Positions 1 through 6,621 of a stretch of 6,762 nucleotides of DNA are shown piece after piece. Below the pieces are notes generated by a model. The model was not told the origin of the DNA and did not search any database. It saw nothing but the letters and a program-made list of their open reading frames with translations. The stretch covers positions 1-6,762 of the forward strand of contig CAINVQ010000010.1 in assembly GCA_903854175.1 (NCBI GenBank), given 5' to 3'. The position numbers were made by a program, and so were the translations under genes. The DNA comes from an uncultured Actinomycetes bacterium (GTDB taxonomy: Bacteria > Actinomycetota > Acidimicrobiia > Acidimicrobiales > RAAP-2). The stretch's first letter is position 1. The number at the start of each line of letters is the position of its first letter.

Positions 1-29
1 AAATCTTAAACGAGAGCACCTACTAAGAG

Positions 30-75
30 AAAACTAAAACATCTAGTCGCACACTTTCGATAACTTGAACTAGAT
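30..75 (-). terminator. Possible intrinsic terminator after proS
   Basis: About 70 bases beyond the proS stop the transcribed strand carries ATCTAGT (75-69) and its complement ACTAGAT (47-41), a 7-bp perfect stem. The loop is 21 bases. GTTTTAGTTTT follows the 3' arm. The T-rich run in the right place favours a terminator. The long loop and AT-rich stem make it weak, so a Rho-dependent end remains equally likely. The rest of 1-145 shows no open frame, RNA gene or clear promoter. Confidence 0.35.
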
Positions 76-145
76 CTTGGGAGAGACTCAATAGGGCGTG
101 AAAAACCACATTCCCGGCTAATTCCTTGTTTTTCAAGTATCTGGG

Positions 146-1549
146 TTAATACGACTTTGCGACGATGCAGATGAGGTCTTTTTCGGTGTCCGTTACCGGC
201 ATTGACCCATCTTTGCGCTGCAGGCAGCGCACAGTGATGGCATCGGTCTTCAATTTTGCTTCACCAGCGGTTCCAACGAGGTCCCAGTCAAGTCGAGCGA
301 AGCCAGTCTGTGATGCTTCCATAGCTTCTTCGATTGACTTCACATCGTGAGTGTTTGCATTGCGTCGTGCCAATTGTGCGTCATACATAGACGTCTGCAT
401 TTCTTCGAGGATCCCTGGTGCCATCTGTGCAACTGCATCTGGTGAAACTGAAACCTTCTCTGAAGTGTCACGTCGAACAAGCGCAACAATTCCTTCAGCC
501 AGGTCACGTGGGCCTACTTCAACGCGAAGTGGAACACCCTTAATTTCCCAGTCAGTGACACGACGACCAAAACTCGCACCGCCGTTGTCAATGCGAACTC
601 GAACACCTGCGCTCTTCAGTGCAGCTGCGATCTTGTTGCATGCAGCAAGCACTTCGTCGTCTTCACGAACAGCAATAACAACAACTTGCGTTGGAGCTGG
701 GTGTGGAGGAACTATTAGACCGTTGTCGTCACCGTGAGCCATGATGAGTCCACCAACGAGACGAGTTGATGAGCCCCATGAAGTTGTCCAGCAGAGCGCG
801 GACTGTCCTTCTTTGTTCTGGAACTTAATGTCGAATGCTTTTGCAAAGTTCTGACCGAGTTCGTGACTCGTTGCCATCTGCAATGCCTTACCATCGCGCA
901 TCATTCCTTCACACGTCATTGTGTTGATTGCACCAGCGAAGCGTTCGCTCGGTGGCTTGATGCCAAGGTATGTGGGAACGGCAAGAACTTTCTCAAGAAA
1001 GTCGTTGTAGACATTCGAGTGAATTCCATTTACGTAGGCAGATGCGTCTTCATAGCTGTCGTGCGCGGTGTGACCTTCCTGCCATAGAAATTCTGAAGAA
1101 CGAAGAAAGAGTCGTGGGCGCAGTTCCCATCGAACAACGTTTGCCCACTGATTGAGGAGCAGTGGAAGGTCGCGGTAGCTCTGAATCCACTTAGCCATGA
1201 ATTCACCGAAGACAGTTTCAGAAGTTGGTCGAACAACAACAGGCTCAGCGAGGACTTCTCCCCCAGCGTGAGTAACTACTGCAAGCTCTGGGCTGAACCC
1301 CTCAACGTGTTGTGCTTCGCGAGCAAGGTAGCTCTCAGGAATAAAAAGTGGGAAGTAAGCATTCTCTGCCCCCGCTTCTTTAATGCGAATGTCAATTTCT
1401 GCCTGCATGCGCTCCCAGATGGCGTAGCCATAGGGACGAATAACCATGGTGCCTCGAACGGGGCCATTGTCAGCCATCTCAGCTTTCGCAACCACGTCTT
1501 GATACCAGCGTGGGAAGTCTTCAGCCTGAGGGGTTAATGCTGATGCCAC
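146..1549 (-). CDS. proS: Prolyl-tRNA synthetase, archaeal/eukaryotic type
   Basis: 467-residue cytoplasmic class II aminoacyl-tRNA synthetase charging tRNA-Pro. It is the short form without the editing (INS) domain that the longer, roughly 570-residue bacterial type carries between motifs 2 and 3. Motif 1 lies around 44-73 (AENAYFPLFIPES). TSE at 109-111 is the proline-site loop. Motif 2 spans about 134-159 with Arg140, Glu142 and FLWQEGH. Motif 3 falls near 'TRLVGGLIMAHGDDNGL'. The anticodon-binding HGTP domain begins at PAPTQVVVIAV, and a C-terminal domain ends in AKSY with the terminal Tyr typical of this type. The Cys cluster that binds zinc in archaeal forms is not evident. From memory the N-terminal 60 residues closely resemble the Streptomyces enzyme. 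It starts at GTG behind a strong ribosome binding site and appears to be the last gene of the operon. Lack of the INS domain suggests Ala-tRNA-Pro must be cleared by another protein. Confidence 0.97.
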   Translation of the reverse strand: MASALTPQAEDFPRWYQDVVAKAEMADNGPVRGTMVIRPYGYAIWERMQAEIDIRIKEAGAENAYFPLFIPESYLAREAQHVEGFSPELAVVTHAGGEVLAEPVVVRPTSETVFGEFMAKWIQSYRDLPLLLNQWANVVRWELRPRLFLRSSEFLWQEGHTAHDSYEDASAYVNGIHSNVYNDFLEKVLAVPTYLGIKPPSERFAGAINTMTCEGMMRDGKALQMATSHELGQNFAKAFDIKFQNKEGQSALCWTTSWGSSTRLVGGLIMAHGDDNGLIVPPHPAPTQVVVIAVREDDEVLAACNKIAAALKSAGVRVRIDNGGASFGRRVTDWEIKGVPLRVEVGPRDLAEGIVALVRRDTSEKVSVSPDAVAQMAPGILEEMQTSMYDAQLARRNANTHDVKSIEEAMEASQTGFARLDWDLVGTAGEAKLKTDAITVRCLQRKDGSMPVTDTEKDLICIVAKSY

Positions 1550-1553
1550 AGTT

Positions 1554-1560
1554 CTCCTTT
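1554..1560 (-). promoter_or_regulatory. Ribosome binding site setting the GTG start of proS
   Basis: AAAGGAG on the coding strand ends four bases before GTG at 1549-1547. It is the strongest Shine-Dalgarno match in the window. It supports the GTG, whose product begins at the same point as related actinobacterial ProRS proteins (the TPQAEDFPRWYQD segment follows within five residues). It may let the last gene be translated independently of ispG. Confidence 0.8.
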
Positions 1561-1591
1561 AAAGCGTTGATGCACACTACCAATTGCGTGA

Positions 1592-2821
1592 TTAGCTTTC
1601 GGCGCGTCGGCGAATATTTTCGATTTTGAGCTGAGCATTGTTTGCGTCAGCGCCCTTCAGATCTAGCAATGTTGCACGGTCTGCTTCAGCTTCTGCAGCA
1701 GCAGAGATGTCGCGAGCAGCAAGGCGGGCTTCGACACCTTCTTCGGCGATCTTCTTAGCTTCCTCAACAAGCGCTTGAACCATTTCGTCTTCTTTTACAA
1801 CACGAACAATTTCGCCACGAATGAAAAGGTGTCCTCGCTTCTTTCCTGCGGCAATGCCAAGGTCGGCGTGACGTGCTTCTCCAGGTCCATTAACTACACA
1901 TCCCATAACGGCAACTTGAATTGGAATATTTAGCTCGGACAGTGCTTCTTGCGCTTCATTGGCAATCTTGATGACATCAACTTCAGAACGACCACAGCTC
2001 GGACATGCAATAAGGTCAAGACCCTTTCGCTCTCGAAGTCCCAGCGTTTCGAGCAACATACGGCCAGCTTTAGCTTCTTCGACTGGGTCAGCGGTGAGTG
2101 AATACCTGAGCGTGTCTCCAATTCCTTCAGCGAGCAATGTTGCGATTCCTGCGGTTCCCTTAAGCAGACCACCCGGAAGTGGGCCAGCTTCAGTGACACC
2201 GAGGTGAAGTGGGTAGTCAAATGTTTCAGAAGCAAGTCGGTACGCCGCAATCATTGTGGCAACTGAAGACGCCTTCACAGAAATCTTTACGTCATCGAAT
2301 CCAACTTCTTGAAAGTACGCAAGTTCAATACGTGCAGATTCCACAAGAGCTTCAGGTGTGGCTCCACCGAATTTTTCATAAATATCTGGGTGCAAACTTC
2401 CGGCGTTAACGCCAATACGAATTGGAACGCCACGATCTTTTGCTTCTCGAGCTACTAGCTTGATTTCTTCAGGTTTGCGCAGGTTGCCCGGATTGAGACG
2501 AAGGCCGTCTACTCCCGCTTCAAGTGCAGCGAGTGCCATTTCTACGTGGAAGTGAATATCAGCAACGATTGGAACTGGAGAGCGTGGGACTATTTGTGCA
2601 AGACCCTCAGCAGCCTCTTGTTCATTGCAAGTGCAGCGCACAATGTCAGCGCCGGCAGCAGCAAGTGCATAGATCTGTTCTAGGGTGCCGTCAACATCTG
2701 CAGTCTTAGTTGTTGTCATTGACTGGATTGAAATAGGCGCGTCTCCGCCGACCTTTACAGAACCAACTGAGATCTGTCGAGTTTTACGGCGAGGGGTTAA
2801 TGAGCTTGCAGTTACATCCAC
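1592..2821 (-). CDS. ispG: 4-hydroxy-3-methylbut-2-enyl diphosphate synthase (flavodoxin/ferredoxin dependent)
   Basis: 409-residue iron-sulfur enzyme of the MEP pathway converting MEcPP to HMBPP, two electrons being supplied by flavodoxin or ferredoxin. The N-terminal TIM-barrel shows PISIQSMTTTKTADV at 29-43, ADIHF at 87-91, RLNPGN at 108-113, RIGVNAGSL at 135-143 and LHLGVTEAG at 205-213. The C-terminal [4Fe-4S] domain has Cys273 and Cys276 (CPSCGRSEVDV), Cys308 (MGCVVNGPGE) and Glu315, the usual cluster ligands. It is the single-barrel bacterial form without the plant insertion. The start is GTG; no in-frame ATG lies between it and the upstream stop, and no clear ribosome binding site is seen. 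The last roughly 45 residues (363-409), Ala/Glu-rich and ending in a basic IRRRAES, extend past the usual end of the family. It follows dxr by 44 bases and precedes proS by 42, so two MEP steps are co-transcribed. Confidence 0.97.
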   Translation of the reverse strand: MDVTASSLTPRRKTRQISVGSVKVGGDAPISIQSMTTTKTADVDGTLEQIYALAAAGADIVRCTCNEQEAAEGLAQIVPRSPVPIVADIHFHVEMALAALEAGVDGLRLNPGNLRKPEEIKLVAREAKDRGVPIRIGVNAGSLHPDIYEKFGGATPEALVESARIELAYFQEVGFDDVKISVKASSVATMIAAYRLASETFDYPLHLGVTEAGPLPGGLLKGTAGIATLLAEGIGDTLRYSLTADPVEEAKAGRMLLETLGLRERKGLDLIACPSCGRSEVDVIKIANEAQEALSELNIPIQVAVMGCVVNGPGEARHADLGIAAGKKRGHLFIRGEIVRVVKEDEMVQALVEEAKKIAEEGVEARLAARDISAAAEAEADRATLLDLKGADANNAQLKIENIRRRAES

Positions 2822-2865
2822 ATGACCATTCTGCCGTGTCGAGAGGTGCCCTGAAGCATCTCTTG

Positions 2866-4029
2866 TTATTTAGCGATTATTGCGCTCGCTATACGACGTG
2901 CCTCGGCATCATTCTCAAGTAGTTCATTCACAGAGGAAAGTGATGTTTGCTTGTACTTCTCCATCACTTGCTCAACTGTTCCAGCAATTGCTTGCCACGA
3001 CAACATATCTTGCAAGAACGCCTCAACACAGATTTCATTTGCGGCGCTCAGCCAAGCGGGAGCTGCTCCCCCAAGCCTGGCGGCGGCGTACGCAAGATCA
3101 AGTGCCGGAAATGCAGCTCGGTCTGGAGTTTCAAACGTCAGTTCTACCCCACTCGAGAAATCGAGCTGGCCCCACGCGTGATCAAGTCTTCCGGGTAGCC
3201 CGAGACAGTATGCAATTGGAAGACGCATGTCGGGCTTTGAGAGTTGTGCCATCACCGAGCCGTCAATGTACTCAACCATTGAATGGACAATTGACTGCGG
3301 GTGAACAACAACATCAACTCGGTCCACTTCAATGCCAAAGAGCGCAGAGGCCTCTAGTACTTCGAGGCCTTTATTCATCAATGTTGATGAATCAATTGTT
3401 ATCTTTGGCCCCATTGTCCACGTTGGGTGTGCCAGCGCGTCGGCCTTGGTGACTCGAGAAAGTTTGTCCTCACTCCAGCCTCGAAATGGCCCGCCAGAAG
3501 CAGTGAGAATAATTCTTCGAACATCAGGGTAAGGAGAAGTCGTTGTTGAGCTCGCTAATGCTTGATGAATTGCACAGTGTTCAGAATCAATTGGAAGAAT
3601 CACCGCTCCAGGCGTCGATCGAACTTTTTCAACTAATGGAGAGGCGGCAATTAGTGATTCTTTGTTAGCAAGTGCCAGTCGCTTTCCTGCAGCGAGTGCC
3701 GACATGGTGACTGGCAACCCAGCGAATCCCATTACCGCGTTAACAACAATGTCAGCGTTCGATGAGAGAACTTCGAGCCCCTTTGAGCCAATTTCAATTG
3801 CTACATCTGGACCAACCAGGGTGCGAAGAGCTTTTGCACTCTCATCATTGCCAACGCCAATATGGCGTACATTGAATTCTTTGGCGATTGAGCTCAGTTG
3901 CTCGACATTTGTTCCACCAGAGATAGCTACAAGGGTGAATTCGTTTGGCTCACGTCGCAACACTTCGAGCGTTTGAGTCCCAATCGAACCCGTAGCCCCC
4001 ATTAACGCAATACTGCGAGATGGTGACAT
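2866..4029 (-). CDS. dxr: 1-deoxy-D-xylulose 5-phosphate reductoisomerase
   Basis: 387-residue cytoplasmic enzyme of the MEP pathway. It rearranges and reduces DXP to 2-C-methyl-D-erythritol 4-phosphate with NADPH and a divalent metal, and is the target of fosmidomycin. Domain order is complete: an N-terminal Rossmann domain with GATGSIG at 11-17 and NKES at 122-125; the catalytic domain with metal ligands Asp148 and Glu150 in PIDSEH, and Glu223; ASGGPFRG at 177-184; HPTWTMG at 201-207 in the flexible loop over the substrate; and SSTLMNKGLE at 214-223. The C-terminal helical domain follows from about 285. These residues line up with the known active-site set (Ser, His, Trp, Ser, Asn, Lys, Glu) with constant spacing, so the enzyme should be active. 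The ATG lies two bases after the cdsA stop, with a weak GGGA upstream. In many actinobacteria the next gene is a membrane site-2 protease; here it is ispG after 44 bases. Confidence 0.97.
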   Translation of the reverse strand: MSPSRSIALMGATGSIGTQTLEVLRREPNEFTLVAISGGTNVEQLSSIAKEFNVRHIGVGNDESAKALRTLVGPDVAIEIGSKGLEVLSSNADIVVNAVMGFAGLPVTMSALAAGKRLALANKESLIAASPLVEKVRSTPGAVILPIDSEHCAIHQALASSTTTSPYPDVRRIILTASGGPFRGWSEDKLSRVTKADALAHPTWTMGPKITIDSSTLMNKGLEVLEASALFGIEVDRVDVVVHPQSIVHSMVEYIDGSVMAQLSKPDMRLPIAYCLGLPGRLDHAWGQLDFSSGVELTFETPDRAAFPALDLAYAAARLGGAAPAWLSAANEICVEAFLQDMLSWQAIAGTVEQVMEKYKQTSLSSVNELLENDAEARRIASAIIAK

Positions 4030-4031
4030 CG

Positions 4032-5342
4032 CTATCCCAGTTTTAGGATGTGCGCTAAGTAGTACATCGTTGGAAGAGCAAAAAGCAGTCCGTCTACGCG
4101 GTCAAGAATTCCACCCATTCCTGGAAGAATTCGACCGAGGTCTTTAACACCAAGAGTTCGCTTGACCATGGACTCGAAAAGATCTCCCATTGGAATGACG
4201 AAGGAGAGAACAAGTGCAACTTCAAATCCATGTAGAGCTGACCAAGGGCTAATCATTGGCAAAATGATGAGTCCTGTCAAGAGCGTCATAATCAACGCCC
4301 CAATAAATCCTTCTACGGTCTTATTCGGTGAAAGAGTTCTATTCAGAGGTCGGTGGCCAAGCCAGCGTCCAATGAATAAGGCACTCGTGTCATTGGCTAC
4401 AGCCAGAACAATTGTTCCCACAAGATAAGCAAGTCCGTGCTTGTCGGGGTAGCTGATCGGTGAAATAAGCAGCAATGCGTATGAACCAAAGACACCAATC
4501 CAGGTGTAGACGAAGATCGTCGCACCGATGCCGTCAAGAACATCAATCTTGTTTCTGGCGTTCATGTACCAAATGAAACCAAAGATGATGAGAAGTACGG
4601 TGATCGCGCCGATTGCTCCTTGACCCTTGTTGTAGACAGAAATGCCAAGTATCAGCGTCGCAGAAATACCCAAAACAGTTGCTGGATGTGCACCTGCTGC
4701 ACGAAGTCCTGCGTACGCTTCAGCCGATGCAAATCCAAGGGCAACAAGAACGAGGAACGCGACTGGAAGAGTTCCAGCAACAAAGAAAATAATTACCAAG
4801 ATTCCAAGCAGCAGACCAGTCATTGTTGCTTTGGCAACACTGCTCTGCGCTTTCGCGCTTCTAACTGCACGTCCGGCAAGTGGATTATCAGTGATTGTTC
4901 GTCTCGTGCGGTGCGCTCGAGTTGGCTCAGGCCGCGGAGCTTCATCGAGAATTTCTTCTTCTGCTACAGCCTCTTCTTCAATAATGAATTCCCATGGACG
5001 TGCATCTTCTGTCTTTGCTTCGCCAGCTAGCAATGATGCGTCGAACTGATCTTCATGAGCAACCCAGTCAGCCTCACCTTCACGCCACGCTGGAGCAGGA
5101 ATTTGTGCCCATGGATCATCGTTTTCTGCCGCTTCACGAGCAACAACAATTGGCACAGCACCAGTTGGTGCATCAGTCCAGTGTGGGAGAAGAGTTTGCT
5201 CATCAATGAGCGGTGCATCAGGTGCAATCTCTTCTGCAATTTCAGCACCAGAAATCGTGACGCGAGAGTCGGTAGTACTCACCACTGGTAGTTCACCAGT
5301 TGGCTCATCATAAAACGGAGTGTTCTCGTCCTCAGACCTCAA
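4032..5342 (-). CDS. cdsA: Phosphatidate cytidylyltransferase (CDP-diacylglycerol synthase)
   Basis: Integral membrane enzyme converting phosphatidate and CTP to CDP-diacylglycerol, the precursor of the anionic phospholipids and phosphatidylinositol. From the TTG start it has 436 residues (453 from the ATG at 5393). Residues 1 to about 165 form a soluble, acidic, probably disordered extension rich in Glu/Asp/Pro. A basic stretch (about 141-165, TRAHRTRR) precedes the first membrane segment. From about 173 to the end there are some seven or eight hydrophobic segments. Family landmarks: ANDTSALFIGRWLG at 316-329, LSPNKTVEGFIGA at 337-349, and the C-terminal signature S391..K394 R395....K400 D401....PGMGG..DR.D ending at D417. 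In this signature the usual His of PGHGG is Met409. Acidic N-terminal extensions are known for actinobacterial CdsA. The stop is two bases before the dxr start. Function is confident; the start is a proposal based on the ribosome binding site. Confidence 0.92.
   Translation of the reverse strand: MRSEDENTPFYDEPTGELPVVSTTDSRVTISGAEIAEEIAPDAPLIDEQTLLPHWTDAPTGAVPIVVAREAAENDDPWAQIPAPAWREGEADWVAHEDQFDASLLAGEAKTEDARPWEFIIEEEAVAEEEILDEAPRPEPTRAHRTRRTITDNPLAGRAVRSAKAQSSVAKATMTGLLLGILVIIFFVAGTLPVAFLVLVALGFASAEAYAGLRAAGAHPATVLGISATLILGISVYNKGQGAIGAITVLLIIFGFIWYMNARNKIDVLDGIGATIFVYTWIGVFGSYALLLISPISYPDKHGLAYLVGTIVLAVANDTSALFIGRWLGHRPLNRTLSPNKTVEGFIGALIMTLLTGLIILPMISPWSALHGFEVALVLSFVIPMGDLFESMVKRTLGVKDLGRILPGMGGILDRVDGLLFALPTMYYLAHILKLG
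5142..5309 (-). repeat. Two copies of a PTG-x-x-P motif in the CdsA extension
   Basis: Two similar peptides occur 45 residues apart in the soluble extension of CdsA. They are DEPTGELPVV (residues 12-21 from the TTG start) and DAPTGAVPIVV (57-67), with consensus D-x-PTG-x-(L/V)-P-(V/I)-V. The coordinates span both copies and the stretch between them. The coding DNA has diverged, so this is a protein-level repeat, not a recent duplication. Short proline-containing motifs repeated in a disordered tail often serve as docking sites; that is inference. Confidence 0.5.
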
Positions 5343-5901
5343 GAAGTTCCTTTTCTTTTTGACTGAGCAATGAATCAACAACCGCACCTTCATCTTGGGT
5401 CATCTTGTCCAGCACTTTCTCAAGACGCTCAATCTCATCCTTTGGAAGACCATGTTCTTTTTCCAAAGTTTCGAGCTCTTGACGAGCGTGTCGACGTACG
5501 CCACGTAGCGCAACTTTTCCATCTTCTGCTTTACCACGAACAATTTTTACGAAAGAGTTTCGACGCTCTTCAGTGAGCGCAGGGAAAGCGAGTCGAATGA
5601 CTTGCCCATCGTTTGAAGGATTGAGCCCAAAGTCGGCATTTGAAATAGCTTTTTCTATTGCGGCCATTGCACCCGTGTCGAATGGCGAGACCACTAAAAG
5701 ACGCGGTTCTGGAACTGAGAAGTTCGCGAGAGCCTTCAGTGGAGTTTCAGTGCCGTAGTAATCAACCATGAGGCCTTCAACAAGGACAGAAGACGCGCGA
5801 CCTGTTCGAACAGTTGCGAATTCAGACTTCACATGTTCGAGAGCCTTGGCCATACGCTCACGCGTATCTTCCATAACTAGTTCGACGAGTTCGTTATCCA
5901 T
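5332..5901 (-). CDS. frr: Ribosome recycling factor
   Basis: 189-residue RRF, close to the usual length of about 185. With EF-G it splits post-termination 70S ribosomes into subunits in the cytoplasm. The family hallmarks are present: a first long helix ending in VRTGRAS at 31-37, the domain II segment with VDYYG and the 'TPLKALANFSVPEPRLLVVSPFD' region, then 'NDGQVIRLAFPALTEERR' and a long C-terminal pair of helices (about 105-185) with alternating charged and aliphatic residues ending KEKELLEV. The ATG at 5901 overlaps the pyrH stop by one base. It places VRTGRA at the same distance from the N-terminus as in known RRFs; Met10 would give a shorter helix. A weak GGTGA precedes it. Its final codons contain the ribosome binding site and start codon of cdsA, so pyrH, frr and cdsA appear translationally coupled. 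pyrH-frr adjacency is nearly universal in bacteria. Confidence 0.97.
   Translation of the reverse strand: MDNELVELVMEDTRERMAKALEHVKSEFATVRTGRASSVLVEGLMVDYYGTETPLKALANFSVPEPRLLVVSPFDTGAMAAIEKAISNADFGLNPSNDGQVIRLAFPALTEERRNSFVKIVRGKAEDGKVALRGVRRHARQELETLEKEHGLPKDEIERLEKVLDKMTQDEGAVVDSLLSQKEKELLEV
5348..5354 (-). promoter_or_regulatory. Ribosome binding site setting a TTG start for cdsA
   Basis: AAAAGGA on the coding strand lies inside the last codons of frr, five bases before a TTG at 5342-5340 that is in frame with cdsA. The alternative upstream ATG at 5393 has no purine-rich site before it and would give a 62-base overlap with frr. This decides the start in favour of the TTG, though no experiment backs it here. 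Confidence 0.6.
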
Positions 5902-6611
5902 TACTTCACCAGCGTACCGACGGGTTCACCGTCAAGTGCGCGACCTAGGTTTCCCTTGGCCATGAGGTCAAAGACACGAAGTGGCAAGTTGTTGTCCTTG
6001 CAGAACGTAATTGCAGTCATATCCATTACACGGAGGTCTTTTGCAATAACTTCGTCGAATGAGATTTCAGTGAACTTCGTAGCATTTGGATTCTTACGAG
6101 GATCTTCTGAGTAAACCCCATCAACGCCACCGTGTGTTCCTTTTAGAACAATCGAGGCTTCAATTTCCGCTGCACGTTGTGCGGCAGGTGTGTCAGTAGT
6201 GAAGTATGGATTACCCATTCCAGCGGCGAAAATTACTACTCGGCCTTTTTCAAGGTGACGAACAGCACGACGACGAATGTACGGTTCAGCAACTTGGTCC
6301 ATGTTGATAGCTGACATGACTCGAGTTGGTCGTCCGTGGCTTTCAATTGCATCTTGCAGGGCAAGCGCATTGATAACAGTTCCGAGCATTCCCATGAGGT
6401 CAGAGTTCGCACGGTTCATTCCGGCCATTGCACCTGTTGCGCCACGCCAGATATTTCCGCCACCAACGACAACAGCAAGTTCAAGACCACCTCGTGCCAT
6501 GGCACTCGAAATCTCACGCGCTAAAAAGTCAACGGTCGAAGCATCGATTGTCTCGTCGCTCGCTTCAGAAGCGAGCGCCTCACCCGAGAGTTTCAGGACG
6601 AGTCGACGCAT
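5901..6611 (-). CDS. pyrH: UMP kinase (uridylate kinase)
   Basis: 236-residue cytoplasmic enzyme that phosphorylates UMP to UDP with ATP, feeding UTP and CTP synthesis. It belongs to the amino-acid kinase fold, not the P-loop NMP kinases. Visible landmarks: KLSGEAL at 7-13 (phosphate binding), [11 protein letters not shown] at 47-57, the segment [18 protein letters not shown] at 70-87 with Asp71, and [13 protein letters not shown] at 129-141 near the UMP/phosphate site, followed by the nucleotide-binding region around '[19 protein letters not shown]'. Length matches the family (about 235-245). The ATG is preferred because AGGA lies six bases upstream, immediately after the tsf stop, and the KLSGEAL motif begins only six residues in, leaving no room for a later start. 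The TAA stop overlaps the frr ATG by one base (TAATG), implying translational coupling. A strong hairpin lies within codons 12-19 (separate entry). Confidence 0.97.
   Translation of the reverse strand: MRRLVLKLSGEALASEASDETIDASTVDFLAREISSAMARGGLELAVVVGGGNIWRGATGAMAGMNRANSDLMGMLGTVINALALQDAIESHGRPTRVMSAINMDQVAEPYIRRRAVRHLEKGRVVIFAAGMGNPYFTTDTPAAQRAAEIEASIVLKGTHGGVDGVYSEDPRKNPNATKFTEISFDEVIAKDLRVMDMTAITFCKDNNLPLRVFDLMAKGNLGRALDGEPVGTLVK
6557..6577 (-). other. GC-rich perfect hairpin inside the 5' coding region of pyrH
   Basis: The transcribed strand reads CGCTCGCTT-CTG-AAGCGAGCG, a 9-bp perfect stem closed by a 3-base loop (10 complementary positions if the loop is counted as one base). It covers the codons for Leu-Ala-Ser-Glu-Ala-Ser, about 35-55 bases after the A of the pyrH ATG. 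No T-run follows, so it is not an intrinsic terminator. It may slow initiation or be read through without effect. Structure seen in the sequence; function unknown. Confidence 0.55.
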
Positions 6612-6617
6612 ATATTT

Positions 6618-6621
6618 TCCT
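6618..6621 (-). promoter_or_regulatory. Ribosome binding site of pyrH
   Basis: On the coding strand AGGA directly follows the tsf TAA stop and stands six bases before the pyrH ATG. Together with the A's of the stop codon it reads TAAAGGA. This fits reinitiation by ribosomes finishing tsf and supports the chosen start. Confidence 0.7.

Noticed and set aside
125..137. CTTG-TTTTT-CAAG short inverted repeat just after the proS stop
   Set aside because: Only a 4-bp stem with low GC and no following T-run on the transcribed strand; too weak to call a terminator.
351..737. A 128-codon plus-strand open frame opposite proS
   Set aside because: Ser/Thr/Arg-rich product typical of an antisense frame; no family resemblance and no start signal.
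931..954. Imperfect hairpin inside proS (CACCAGCGAA / TTCGCT-C-GGTG, 3-base loop, one bulge)
   Set aside because: It falls on the conserved SERFAGA codons of ProRS deep in the gene, so protein constraint explains the bases; no T-run and no position suited to control.
2880..3452. A 190-codon open frame on the plus strand opposite dxr
   Set aside because: It lies fully antisense to a gene with a complete set of catalytic motifs, its composition is low-complexity (Gln/Arg/Leu-rich), and no ribosome binding site or recognisable domain is seen.
4920..4990. CTTCTTCT-like low-complexity stretch
   Set aside because: It encodes the Glu-rich block of the CdsA extension (GAA/GAG codons) and is not a regular tandem repeat.
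4620..5049. Two overlapping plus-strand open frames of about 135 codons opposite cdsA
   Set aside because: Both are antisense shadows of the CdsA reading frame, overlap each other in different frames, and show no protein-like pattern.
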